From positions 1 to 50,890 of the forward strand of contig JAJFVE010000105.1 in NCBI GenBank assembly GCA_021371965.1: DNA of 50,890 nt. The letters are read 5' to 3'. This stretch comes from Planctomycetaceae bacterium. GTDB lineage: Bacteria > Planctomycetota > Phycisphaerae > SM23-33. A program made the position numbers and the translations under genes. Shown piece by piece: positions 41,746 through 48,801 of the stretch. The number at the start of each line of letters is the position of its first letter. Position 1 is the first letter of the stretch. The notes under the pieces are model-generated. The model worked only from the letters and a program-made list of their open reading frames with translations, was not told where the DNA came from and ran no database searches.

Positions 41746-42378
41746 TCAGGTCATCTGATCCAGCATCTGAGCGAGTTGCTTGAGGGCCTTGCCGCGATGG
41801 CTGATCTGGTTCTTGGTCTGCCCGTCAAGCTCGGCCACGGTCCGCCCCAGCTCCGGCACGAGGAAGATCGGGTCATAGCCAAAGCCGTTTTCGCCGCGGG
41901 CGCGGGCGATGATGACGCCCTCGACGCTGCCCTGGGCAGTGAGGATGATTCGGTCGGCATCGGCCAGGGCGAGGCAGCATACGAATCGCGCGGTCCGCCG
42001 ATCGTCGCCGACGCTCTCGAGTTCGGCCAGCAGGCGGGCGTTGTTCGCACGGTCGATAGCCTCGCGGCCGGCGCCGCTGGGGCAATCGCCCGCCGCATAG
42101 CGAGCGCTGTGCACGCCCGGCCGACCGCCCAGGGCGTCGACCAGCAGTCCCGAGTCGTCTGCCAGGCACCACTGCCCCGTGGCGGCTGCATAATAGCGGG
42201 CCTTGATGGCCGCGTTGCCGGCGAAGGTCAGAGCGTCCTCGACGGGCTCGCGCAGGTCCGGCCAGGCATCGAGAGAGAGGACCTCCACCGGCGCTGCAGC
42301 CAGGGCGAGTTTGATCTCCCGCAGCTTGCCGCCATTTCGCGTGGCGGCCACGACTCGTCGATGCGCCGTGGCACTCAT
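41746..42378 (-). CDS. rdgB: XTP/dITP pyrophosphatase (HAM1/RdgB)
   Basis: Nucleotide-pool cleaning enzyme of 210 residues that hydrolyses dITP, XTP and dXTP to monophosphates. Seen: VVAATRNGGKLREI at the N-terminus (T/S-x-N-x2-K motif), LADDSGLLVDALGGRPGVHSARYA in the centre, and GENGFGYDPIFLVPE near 155. Length is normal (E. coli 197). The start at ATG 42378 is chosen because it makes an ATGA overlap with the upstream lipoprotein gene and gives the family N-terminus; an upstream in-frame start would add 31 unrelated residues. It is the last gene of the arg-rph-rdgB series. Confidence 0.94.
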   Translation of the reverse strand: MSATAHRRVVAATRNGGKLREIKLALAAAPVEVLSLDAWPDLREPVEDALTFAGNAAIKARYYAAATGQWCLADDSGLLVDALGGRPGVHSARYAAGDCPSGAGREAIDRANNARLLAELESVGDDRRTARFVCCLALADADRIILTAQGSVEGVIIARARGENGFGYDPIFLVPELGRTVAELDGQTKNQISHRGKALKQLAQMLDQMT

Positions 42379-43271
42379 GGCAGCGTCATCAAGTCTTGCC
42401 GGCTGACAGGCGCTGCCGACCCGGCGGGCGCGGCGGGCATCTTGGGCTTGCTGATCTGCAACACCGCGCACGGGCGGGCGACCTTGGCCGGTTGGCCGGT
42501 CTTGGGATCCTTCAACAGCACCAGTTCCTGCCTGCCGTTGACGCAGAGGTACTTGAACCGCTCAGAGGCCAGAATCTTCGTGATGCGATCGTCGACGATC
42601 GTCAGCACCGGCGGGCGCTTCACGCCGTCGCTCTGGTCAGCGGGCTTCTCCTGCATCGACGTTCGCGGGAACAGACCGACCGTCACCGAGGACTGGCTGG
42701 GGCCGTGGAAGTAGTATGCCTCCAACCCGTCGTCGCGCAGTTGCTTGCAGTACTCTACGGCGATATTCTTGCGCCCGGTATAGTTGGCCTCGGGCACGTC
42801 GTAGAAGACCCCTACCTCGATCGTGTAGACGTACATGTCTTTCTGCTGGGTCAGGTCCCACTCCGCCGGTCCGACGGACTTGCCGGGAAGCTGCTGAATG
42901 GCCGCGCTGATGAAAGGCTTCCACCGGTGGGTGCCATCGGAGCGGACGTACTCCTTGGCCTTCTTGAGATCGCCGCGGGCGGCCTCGATGGAAGGATACT
43001 TGTTCCAGCATATCTGGCTGAAGCCTTCCTGATCGACCGCGAAGACGTTCTTCCACCCGGTCTCCTGCTCGATCTCCCCGCGCCACTGGGCCGCCTGCCG
43101 CGAGTGTTCGGCCCCTCGCACCGCGCCTAGCACGATGGTGACTTCGTCGCCGTCTTTCGATTTGGGGGCGAGCCCGCTGCCCTGCCAGCTCATGCTGCGC
43201 GGTTCGCACCCGCATAGCGTAATGACCCCCGCGGCCAGCACGATCATCATCCTTGACAGTGGAGTCTTCAT
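42375..43271 (-). CDS. SPOR-like lipoprotein
   Basis: Exported lipoprotein of 298 residues: signal peptide MKTPLSRMMIVLAAGVITLC with lipobox LCGC. Two repeated segments, residues about 45-125 (VTIVLGAVRGAEHSRQAAQW) and about 145-220 (VYTIEVGVFYDVPEANY, RDDGLEAYYFHGPSQSSVTV), have the V-x-VG-xF-...-A-x2-x-LR-x2-G pattern of SPOR-like domains, which bind denuded peptidoglycan. That assignment is by eye. A third stretch with PPVLTIVDDRITK may be part of the last domain. The gene sits between rph and rdgB with ATGA overlaps on both sides, an unusual place for an envelope protein. Confidence 0.78.
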   Translation of the reverse strand: MKTPLSRMMIVLAAGVITLCGCEPRSMSWQGSGLAPKSKDGDEVTIVLGAVRGAEHSRQAAQWRGEIEQETGWKNVFAVDQEGFSQICWNKYPSIEAARGDLKKAKEYVRSDGTHRWKPFISAAIQQLPGKSVGPAEWDLTQQKDMYVYTIEVGVFYDVPEANYTGRKNIAVEYCKQLRDDGLEAYYFHGPSQSSVTVGLFPRTSMQEKPADQSDGVKRPPVLTIVDDRITKILASERFKYLCVNGRQELVLLKDPKTGQPAKVARPCAVLQISKPKMPAAPAGSAAPVSRQDLMTLP

Positions 43272-43996
43272 CGCAGTCCCTCTTCAATAGCCCGCTGCTG
43301 GGCGGTCAGCAATTGCCGGATTCCGGCCCGCGCCAACGTCAGCAGCCGGGCCAGTTCGCCCGCGCCGAACGGGCGCTTCTCGCTGGAACCCTGGATCTCG
43401 ACAAACTTGCCCCCGCGCACCATCGCCACGTTCATATCCACCTCGGCCCGCGAGTCTTCCCGGTAGTCCAGATCGAGCATCGCCGACCCGTCGACTATCC
43501 CCACCGACACCGCAGCCACGGCCGTGTGCACCGCACCGCGCTGGAACTTGCCCGCCGCTTCCGCTCGCCGCGCCAGCAGCGACAGCGCCACGTACGCGCC
43601 GGTGATGGCGGCCGTTCGCGTTCCGCCGTCGGCCTCGAGCACATCGCAGTCCAGCGTCAGCGTCACCGGGCCGATCTTCTCCAGGCGCACCACGTTGCGA
43701 AGCGTGCGCCCGATCAGCCGCTGGATTTCCGTCGCGCGGCTGTCCCCTTTGGCGCCGGGGCGGCTCTTGCGCTGGCCGGTCGAGGCCGGAAGCATCCCGT
43801 ACTCGGCCGTCACCCAGCCCACGCCCAGCTCGCGCCGCCATGGGGGCAGATTGCTCTCGCAGCTGGCCGTGCAGATGACGCGCGTGCCGCCCATCTCGAT
43901 CAGGCACGACCCGCCGGCCGTGCCGACAAAGTTGGGCGTGATCCGCACCGCTCGAAGCTGCCCCGCCCGCCGGCCGTCATGTCGCTTTGTGGCCAT
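43268..43996 (-). CDS. rph: Ribonuclease PH
   Basis: Phosphorolytic 3'-5' exonuclease that trims tRNA 3' ends, 242 residues (E. coli 238). Seen: the start KRHDGRRAGQLRAVRITPNF, CTASCESNLPPWRR, EYGMLPASTGQRKSR, the IQRLIGRTLRNVV block, DCDVLEADGGTRTAAITGAY and LDYREDSRAEVDMNVAM. Start at ATG 43996, which gives the family N-terminus; an in-frame ATG at 44041 would lie within the hairpin repeat. It ends in an ATGA overlap with the lipoprotein gene. It is on the same strand as argF, 61 bases downstream of it, with a double hairpin between. Its usual partner rdgB is two genes on. Confidence 0.96.
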   Translation of the reverse strand: MATKRHDGRRAGQLRAVRITPNFVGTAGGSCLIEMGGTRVICTASCESNLPPWRRELGVGWVTAEYGMLPASTGQRKSRPGAKGDSRATEIQRLIGRTLRNVVRLEKIGPVTLTLDCDVLEADGGTRTAAITGAYVALSLLARRAEAAGKFQRGAVHTAVAAVSVGIVDGSAMLDLDYREDSRAEVDMNVAMVRGGKFVEIQGSSEKRPFGAGELARLLTLARAGIRQLLTAQQRAIEEGLR

Positions 43997-44006
43997 GTGT
44001 CTTGTG

Positions 44007-44058
44007 GCATGGGCGTCCCGCCCATGCTCTTGCCTCTGCACGGCCGGGACGGCCGTGC
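44007..44058 (-). repeat. Double hairpin between argF and rph
   Basis: Two perfect 9-bp stems with 3-base loops: 44007-44015 with 44019-44027 (TCC loop) and 44038-44046 with 44050-44058 (GGA loop). The second touches the argF stop codon. Paired REP-like elements, not a T-tailed terminator. Confidence 0.8.
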
Positions 44059-44981
44059 TACTCGATTCCGCCCTGACCGATCAGCACATCCAGCAGACTG
44101 CGCTGGAAATGCAGACGGTTTTCCGCCTGGCGGAAGATCGTCTCGGCATGGGCCTCGAACGTCTCGTCGGTAATCTCGTATCCGCGGTACGCCGGCAGGC
44201 AATGCAGCACGACGGCCTGGCTGCCCGCGGCGGCCATCAGCTTGGCGTTGACCTGGAATGAGCGAAAGACCTCGACGCGTTTGGCCTTCTCGGCCTCCTG
44301 GCCCATCGAGACCCACGTGTCGGTGTAGATCGCGTCGGCGCCGGCCACTGCCGCCTTCGTATCGTCCGTCACGACCAACGTCGCCCCTCGGTCGAGCTTG
44401 GAGGCGAAGTCTTTCTCGAACTCATACCCGCGCGGGCAGGCCAGCACGAACTCGATCCCCAGCCGCGAGCAAATCATCGCGAGACTGCGGGCCACGTTGT
44501 TGCCGTCGCCCACGAAGACGAGCTTGCGCCCGGACAGGTCCGCCCCCATCAGCTCCTGCAGCGTCATGATGTCGGCCATCGCCTGGCAGGGGTGCGAGTA
44601 GTCCGTCAGGGCGTTGATGACCGGCACGCGTGCGTGGGCGGCCAGTTGCACGACGTACTCGTGCTTGAACGTGCGGGCCATGATGCCGTCGCACATGCGC
44701 CCCAGCGTCCGAGCGCCGTCGGCGATCGACTCGCGCTGACCCAAGCCGATATCGCTCTTGGTCAGGTAGATCGCGTGCCCGCCCAGGTGCGTCATGGCCG
44801 TCTCGAAGCTCACGCGCGTGCGCAGCGAGGGTTTCTCGAAGATCATCGCCAGCGTCTTGCGCTCGAGCGTGGCCGCCAGCCGCCCGGCCTGGAACGCCTT
44901 CTTGTCGTCCAGAGCCTTTCGCAGCAGGCGCGAAAGCTGTTGCGAGCTGAAGTCGGTCAGGCTGATGAAGTCTTTGATCAT
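44058..44981 (-). CDS. argF: Ornithine carbamoyltransferase
   Basis: Cytoplasmic enzyme of arginine synthesis making citrulline from ornithine and carbamoyl phosphate, 307 residues. Seen: the carbamoyl-phosphate motif KPSLRTRVSFE, HPCQAMADIMTLQE and the ornithine loop LHCLPAYRG, plus DTWVSMGQEAE near 230. Aspartate carbamoyltransferase is excluded by the last two motifs. Start at ATG 44981, 2 bases after the argB stop. The stop is TAG, whose complement abuts the hairpin repeat at 44038-44058. The upstream partner is argB; argD, normally found between, is not here. Confidence 0.95.
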   Translation of the reverse strand: MIKDFISLTDFSSQQLSRLLRKALDDKKAFQAGRLAATLERKTLAMIFEKPSLRTRVSFETAMTHLGGHAIYLTKSDIGLGQRESIADGARTLGRMCDGIMARTFKHEYVVQLAAHARVPVINALTDYSHPCQAMADIMTLQELMGADLSGRKLVFVGDGNNVARSLAMICSRLGIEFVLACPRGYEFEKDFASKLDRGATLVVTDDTKAAVAGADAIYTDTWVSMGQEAEKAKRVEVFRSFQVNAKLMAAAGSQAVVLHCLPAYRGYEITDETFEAHAETIFRQAENRLHFQRSLLDVLIGQGGIE

Positions 44982-44983
44982 GA

Positions 44984-45856
44984 TTATTTCTGGATGAGCG
45001 TGCCAACGCCGCGGTCGGAGAAGATCTCCAGCAGCAGCGAATGGCTGAACCGTCCGTCGATAATGTGCGTGCGGGCCACCCCCGCGTCCAGCGCCCGCAG
45101 GCACGATTCCACCTTGGGCAGCATCCCGCCGCTGATCGTCCCGTCGGCGATCATCGTCTGAATCTGCGCCTTGGTCACCACCGAGGCGAAGCTCTCAGGG
45201 TCTGACGAGTCTGTGCGGATGCCGTGCGTGTCCGAGACCATCACCAGCTTCTCGGCCACCAGCGCCGCCGCCACCTCGCCTGCCGCCGTGTCGGCATTGC
45301 AGTTGAGCTTGGCGCCGCTGGCGTCGCGCGCCAGCGGGGCGATCACCGGGATCGTCCCGGCCGCACAGAGCATCGCCACCAGCGCGGCGTTGACCTGCGT
45401 CACCTTGCCCACCAGGCCCAGGTCGATCTTCTTGCCCTCGGTCTCCAGGTAAAGCCGCTGCCCCTGCAGCACGCAACTGCTCAGGGTGTGCAGGCCCATC
45501 GCGCTGGCGCCCAGGCGCTGCATCTCGTCGACCATCTGGCGATTGATCTCGTTGCACAACACGTGCTCGACGACGTTGAGCGCCGCCGTGTCGGTGTACC
45601 GCCGCCCCTGCACGAACTCGACCTTGAGCCCCAGCGACTCCATCGCCGCCGAGATCGACTTGCCGCCGCCGTGGATAATAACCGGCCGCATGCCGACAGT
45701 CCGCATGAAGACCACGTCGGTGAGCAGCCCTTTCATCGCGGCCGGTTCGTCCATGATGGACCCGCCGACCTTGATGACGATGATCTTGTCGCGGAATCGC
45801 TGGATGTACGAAAGGGCTTCAATCAAAGCCCCGGCCTTGGTAATAGCTTCTTCCAT
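44984..45856 (-). CDS. argB: Acetylglutamate kinase
   Basis: Second enzyme of arginine synthesis, phosphorylating N-acetylglutamate; 290 residues. Seen: VIKVGGSIMDEP (Lys and Gly-Gly of the phosphate site), VIIHGGGKSISAAMESLG, the VQGRRYTDTAALNVVEHVLC block and the late KVESCLRALDAGVARTHIID. The N-terminal helix (MEEAITKAGALIEALSYI) resembles that of arginine-sensitive hexameric enzymes, so feedback inhibition is plausible. Start at ATG 45856 with GGAAAGAG about 5 bases upstream; a start at 45886 lies in the -10 box. First gene of the operon. Confidence 0.95.
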   Translation of the reverse strand: MEEAITKAGALIEALSYIQRFRDKIIVIKVGGSIMDEPAAMKGLLTDVVFMRTVGMRPVIIHGGGKSISAAMESLGLKVEFVQGRRYTDTAALNVVEHVLCNEINRQMVDEMQRLGASAMGLHTLSSCVLQGQRLYLETEGKKIDLGLVGKVTQVNAALVAMLCAAGTIPVIAPLARDASGAKLNCNADTAAGEVAAALVAEKLVMVSDTHGIRTDSSDPESFASVVTKAQIQTMIADGTISGGMLPKVESCLRALDAGVARTHIIDGRFSHSLLLEIFSDRGVGTLIQK

Positions 45857-45885
45857 CGCTCTCTTTCCCGAATGAATAAACCACA

Positions 45886-45915
45886 AGAATACCGCGTTTG
45901 CGCCACATGCGTCAA
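45886..45915 (-). promoter_or_regulatory. argB: Promoter of the argB operon
   Basis: On the minus strand TTGACG (complement of 45910-45915), 18-base spacer, TATTCT (complement of 45886-45891). Predicted start near 45880; leader of about 24 bases. No ARG-box palindrome was spotted. Confidence 0.65.
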
Positions 45916-45950
45916 CATTTCATCCGCATCCGGCAGGGACGGGAAGTGCG

Positions 45951-45986
45951 GGATTACACGGATTGAAAGGATTAAGAGGATTGGGA
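45951..45986. repeat. Period-9 GGATT repeat
   Basis: Four 9-base units, each starting GGATT: GGATTACAC, GGATTGAAA, GGATTAAGA, GGATTGGGA. Confidence 0.8.
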
Positions 45987-45999
45987 CATGGATCGGATA

Positions 46000-46023
46000 G
46001 ATGGATGGATGGATGGATGGATG
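46000..46023. repeat. Tetranucleotide microsatellite (GATG)6
   Basis: Six perfect tandem GATG copies, 14 bases after the GGATT repeat. Not inside a gene or an obvious promoter spacer. Confidence 0.95.
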
Positions 46024-46365
46024 TGAATCTCGTTAGCGGCGGGGTCGCCCCGCGCGTTCTCGGCGGGACGCCCTGGCGACGCGCATAGCGCCGTGTGTTC
46101 CAACCTCTGTCCTTGTCGTCGGTTCTTCCCCACTGTTCGATGGAGGAAACGTCATTGTCCATTTATTGTCTTTTCTTGTCTGTTTTGGGCAATGCTGAAA
46201 ACGACAGTTTCTATATCTCTTTTCTCTGTAAATCTTTACATGTCGACTGTCGCGGTTGTCTCGTTCACCCGGACAATGCCCTCCGCATCGGCCTGGCTGG
46301 CGCCGCCGCGGCAACAGGGACCCCAGGCCTTGCACGAGAATAAACACTCGTATGCTGCAAAAAAT

Positions 46366-46511
46366 GGGTGCCACGCACAACTCCGTTATGCGTGCCAATG
46401 TGTGCCAAACAGCAGGGAATCGTTCGCTGGTAAGGGAATGATCATCTCAAAGAAAGATCGTTCTACGAGTAATGGTCAGGGACACGCACAACGGAGTTGT
46501 GCGTGGCACCC
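46366..46511. repeat. REP-doublet-like inverted pair
   Basis: A perfect 22-base inverted repeat, 46366-46387 and 46490-46511, with 102 bases between. The right copy is itself part of a perfect 10-bp hairpin with GGA loop (46483-46492 with 46496-46505); the left is a diverged equivalent. This is the arrangement of two inverted REP elements (REPIN). Confidence 0.85.
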
Positions 46512-46575
46512 GACCACACCGTACTGTTTTACCGAGGCCACCCGCCGCCCACGAACGCCCATGCGCGGACGGGGA

Positions 46576-46610
46576 GTTAACCATAAAGACACAAAGACAC
46601 GAAGAGGACG
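46576..46610. repeat. CACAAAGA/CACGAAGA repeat arm, solitary
   Basis: Same period-8 units as at 35942 (ATAAAGAC, ACAAAGAC, ACGAAGAG). I see no clear opposite arm; the tsaE end follows at 46659. Confidence 0.65.
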
Positions 46611-46658
46611 CGGATTCGGAAATTCTCGTCCTCGTCGTCGGTTATTTCCTTCCCTCCG

Positions 46659-47102
46659 TCAGCGTTCGACTCTCGTCAATCGCAGTCGCCGGCTGTGCTT
46701 TCCTGTGATCTCAATCTCGATCTGCCATCGCCGCCTGGGCAGATATTGTCTGGCTCGCTCGGCCCATTCGATGATGACTACGCCTTCGGCCAGCATTTCT
46801 TCGACGGCCAGGTCGACGAACTCTTCCGGGCCGCCCAAGCGATAGAGGTCCAGGTGATAGACCGGCAGGCGGCCGGCGTATTCGTGCACGATCACGTATG
46901 TCGGGCTGCAGACCACGCGGGTGTCTTGCACGCCCAGGCCCGCGGCCAGACCGCGGACCAAGGCGGTCTTGCCGGCCCCCAGCAGGCCGATCAGGGCCAC
47001 GCAATCACCTTTGGTGAACCGGGCGGCGAGGGCGGCGCCCAGGGCCTGTGTGGCCTCGACGCTGTCGGTGGTGAAGACTTCTTCTCGCGCGGGGGCGTTC
47101 AT
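46659..47102 (-). CDS. tsaE: tRNA threonylcarbamoyladenosine biosynthesis ATPase TsaE
   Basis: P-loop ATPase of 147 residues needed with TsaB, TsaC and TsaD for the t6A modification of tRNAs reading ANN codons. Seen: Walker A GLLGAGKT at 39-46, VVCSPTYVIVHEY, and YHLDLYRLGGPEEFVDLAVE with the family Asp-x-Tyr-Arg motif, then IIEWAERARQYLP. Length is normal. It begins in an ATGA overlap with thiL, which is upstream on the same strand. Whether tsaB or tsaD lies near cannot be judged from this window. Confidence 0.95.
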   Translation of the reverse strand: MNAPAREEVFTTDSVEATQALGAALAARFTKGDCVALIGLLGAGKTALVRGLAAGLGVQDTRVVCSPTYVIVHEYAGRLPVYHLDLYRLGGPEEFVDLAVEEMLAEGVVIIEWAERARQYLPRRRWQIEIEITGKHSRRLRLTRVER

Positions 47103-47998
47103 GTGCTGTGCTGCCAGCCCTTGGGCGGCAGAGGCCGCCGGCCGCCGTCGGGGTCGATCAATACCACGTCGCTGTCGCTCACCATCGTGCCGATTCGCGT
47201 CACGCTCGTCCCGGCGGCGCCTTGGGCTACCAACGCGGCGGCCTGCCCTGCCGGCAGCGTGAAGAGCAGTTCGTAATCCTCGCCGTCGGACAGGGCGCCG
47301 TCGAGGGTGCTGTTGCCGGCCACGGGCACGTCGGCGGCGATTATCTCTGCCCCGAAGTGCGACGCCTTGCAGATGTGATGCAGATCAGCGGCCAGACCGT
47401 CGGAGATATCTATCATCGCGTGCAGGTCGCAGCGACGAGCAATGTCCAGCGCCTCGGCGATGCGCGGCGTGAAGGTCAGGTGCTTCTGGCCGCGCCACGA
47501 GCCACCCAGGCTGCCGGTGACGCAGATGGCGTCGCCGCTGCGGGCGCCGCTGCGCAGCACGGCCCCGTGCGGGCCCGGACGGCCGATGATCGTCACGCTG
47601 ATGGCCATCCTATCGGCCCACGAGCCCACGTCGCCGCCGACCAGCGGGCAGTTGAACGCATCGGCCGCCTCGCGCAGGCCGGCGTAGATCGCCTGGCAGT
47701 CAAGCTCGCTCAGCCCGCGCGGCAAAGCCACCGATGCGACCGCGGCCGTCGGCACGCCCGCCATCGCCGCGATGTCCGAAAGGTTCCGCGCCATCGCTTT
47801 GCGGCCGGCCGCCATAGGCCCATCGCGGTCGAGCATGAAATGCACGCCATCAAGCACCTGGTCGACCGTGATCAGCACATCCTCCCGGCCGACCTTCACG
47901 ACGGCGCAATCGTCCCCCGGCCCGACGGGTACCGCGCCGGCGTCGAACCGGCTGCGGTTATATATCCACTCGATGAAATCCAATTCACGCATGTTCAA
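47099..47998 (-). CDS. thiL: Thiamine-monophosphate kinase
   Basis: Final enzyme of thiamine diphosphate synthesis, 299 residues (usual 320). Seen: VGPGDDCAVVKVGRED, ITVDQVLDGVHF, MARNLSDIAAMAGVPTAAVASVALP, PLVGGDVGSWA, GSLGGSWRGQKHL, MIDISDGLAADLHHIC and DGEDYELLF. All are typical of ThiL. The two ATGs at 47998 and 47992 both fit (MNMRELDFIEWIY). It ends in an ATGA overlap with tsaE, a common gene pair. No thiamine riboswitch is visible upstream. Confidence 0.95.
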   Translation of the reverse strand: MNMRELDFIEWIYNRSRFDAGAVPVGPGDDCAVVKVGREDVLITVDQVLDGVHFMLDRDGPMAAGRKAMARNLSDIAAMAGVPTAAVASVALPRGLSELDCQAIYAGLREAADAFNCPLVGGDVGSWADRMAISVTIIGRPGPHGAVLRSGARSGDAICVTGSLGGSWRGQKHLTFTPRIAEALDIARRCDLHAMIDISDGLAADLHHICKASHFGAEIIAADVPVAGNSTLDGALSDGEDYELLFTLPAGQAAALVAQGAAGTSVTRIGTMVSDSDVVLIDPDGGRRPLPPKGWQHST

Positions 47999-48014
47999 TC
48001 TTATCGGTAGAAGC

Positions 48015-48392
48015 CTAGCCTTTTCGCCGCGGAATGATCAGGACGACGGCCATCGACATGGCATACGTCAGCACCGCAACGAAAAGCACGGCCGAAACCC
48101 TCTGAATCTGGAAGCGGGTCTTGCTGATCATCCAGGGCATATCTTCAACAACGGATTGATACGTCTTGTGGTCGCACGTCCCGAAGTACCCTACGGACAT
48201 GAACACAAGAAGCGCTGCCAACACAAACCATGCAAACAGACTCCTCGTCATGAAACGCCGGACGGGGACGGCAAAGCGGGCCACGGCTTCGCGAAGCGGC
48301 CGCCTCAGCAGCAACGCCGTGGCGACAGCCGCCAGCACGCCGGCGGCCGCCGCGGAAAAATACGAGACGATCAGGTATTGCTCATTCGTCAC
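48015..48392 (-). CDS. Small membrane protein, second of a pair
   Basis: A 125-residue protein with about three hydrophobic segments (YFSAAAAGVLAAVATALLL, LFAWFVLAALLVFMSVGY, SAVLFVAVLTYAMSMAVVL) and a basic stretch RRFMTRSL between the first two. A cytoplasmic or periplasmic loop of about 30 residues contains Cys in FGTCDHKTYQ. It starts with GTG at 48392, inside the last codons of the previous gene (11-base overlap), and topologically resembles the product of that gene. No family recognised. Confidence 0.7.
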   Translation of the reverse strand: MTNEQYLIVSYFSAAAAGVLAAVATALLLRRPLREAVARFAVPVRRFMTRSLFAWFVLAALLVFMSVGYFGTCDHKTYQSVVEDMPWMISKTRFQIQRVSAVLFVAVLTYAMSMAVVLIIPRRKG

Positions 48393-48741
48393 GGTACCGC
48401 CCCAGCCCCAGCAACAGGACGAGCATGACGATAGCGAAAGACCCGACAACCACAGCCATCGCCGCCACGACACCGTTGAGCGCCCCCGCGGCCTGCCAGA
48501 CATATTCCATGAAGGCGGCGTCGGCGGGAAGAGTGAAGATTCTCCCAGCCGCAACTGCCAGCGCCAACAAGACCAGCATGACGAACAAAACTCGCACGAA
48601 GAAGGCCCGCGACTCCGCCAGGCGCGAATTCATCCCCAACATCATACGTGTCGGGCCGCGAAGCACGAGAAACACGATCAATGCCGTCACAATCGCCATG
48701 CCCACAAAGAGCAAAGACCCCAGCAGTTCGTTCTGACTCAT
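48382..48741 (-). CDS. Small membrane protein, first of a pair
   Basis: A 119-residue protein with three hydrophobic segments (LLFVGMAIVTALIVFLVL, FVRVLFVMLVLLALAVAAG, VVAAMAVVVGSFAIVMLVLL) and basic turns, the same plan as its downstream neighbour: helix, Arg-rich turn, helix, 30-residue loop, helix. They look like diverged copies that could form a heteromer. Start at ATG 48741 with GGAGAAGG 3-4 bases upstream. No function can be given. It lies downstream of argH on the same strand, after a 60-base gap. Confidence 0.72.
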   Translation of the reverse strand: MSQNELLGSLLFVGMAIVTALIVFLVLRGPTRMMLGMNSRLAESRAFFVRVLFVMLVLLALAVAAGRIFTLPADAAFMEYVWQAAGALNGVVAAMAVVVGSFAIVMLVLLLGLGRYRDE

Positions 48742-48801
48742 CGCCTTCTCCTTATAACCGGTCACACACCCAGCAGGCGCCAGCGCCCCAGCGGCCGGTG
48801 C

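Larger units (their letters stand above)
45916..46658. other. Repeat-rich intergenic region, no gene recognised
   Basis: About 740 bases between argB and the tsaE stop. It holds several repeat types listed separately and an AT-rich stretch (46150-46250). The open frames on both strands have no recognisable product. Confidence 0.6.

Noticed and set aside
44007..44058. A standard terminator after argF
   Set aside because: The two hairpins have no T run, and rph follows in the same direction within 61 bases; they look like repeat elements and probably allow read-through.
46033..46658. Open frames on both strands between argB and tsaE
   Set aside because: They run through hairpins and repeats and read as shuffled low-complexity sequence.
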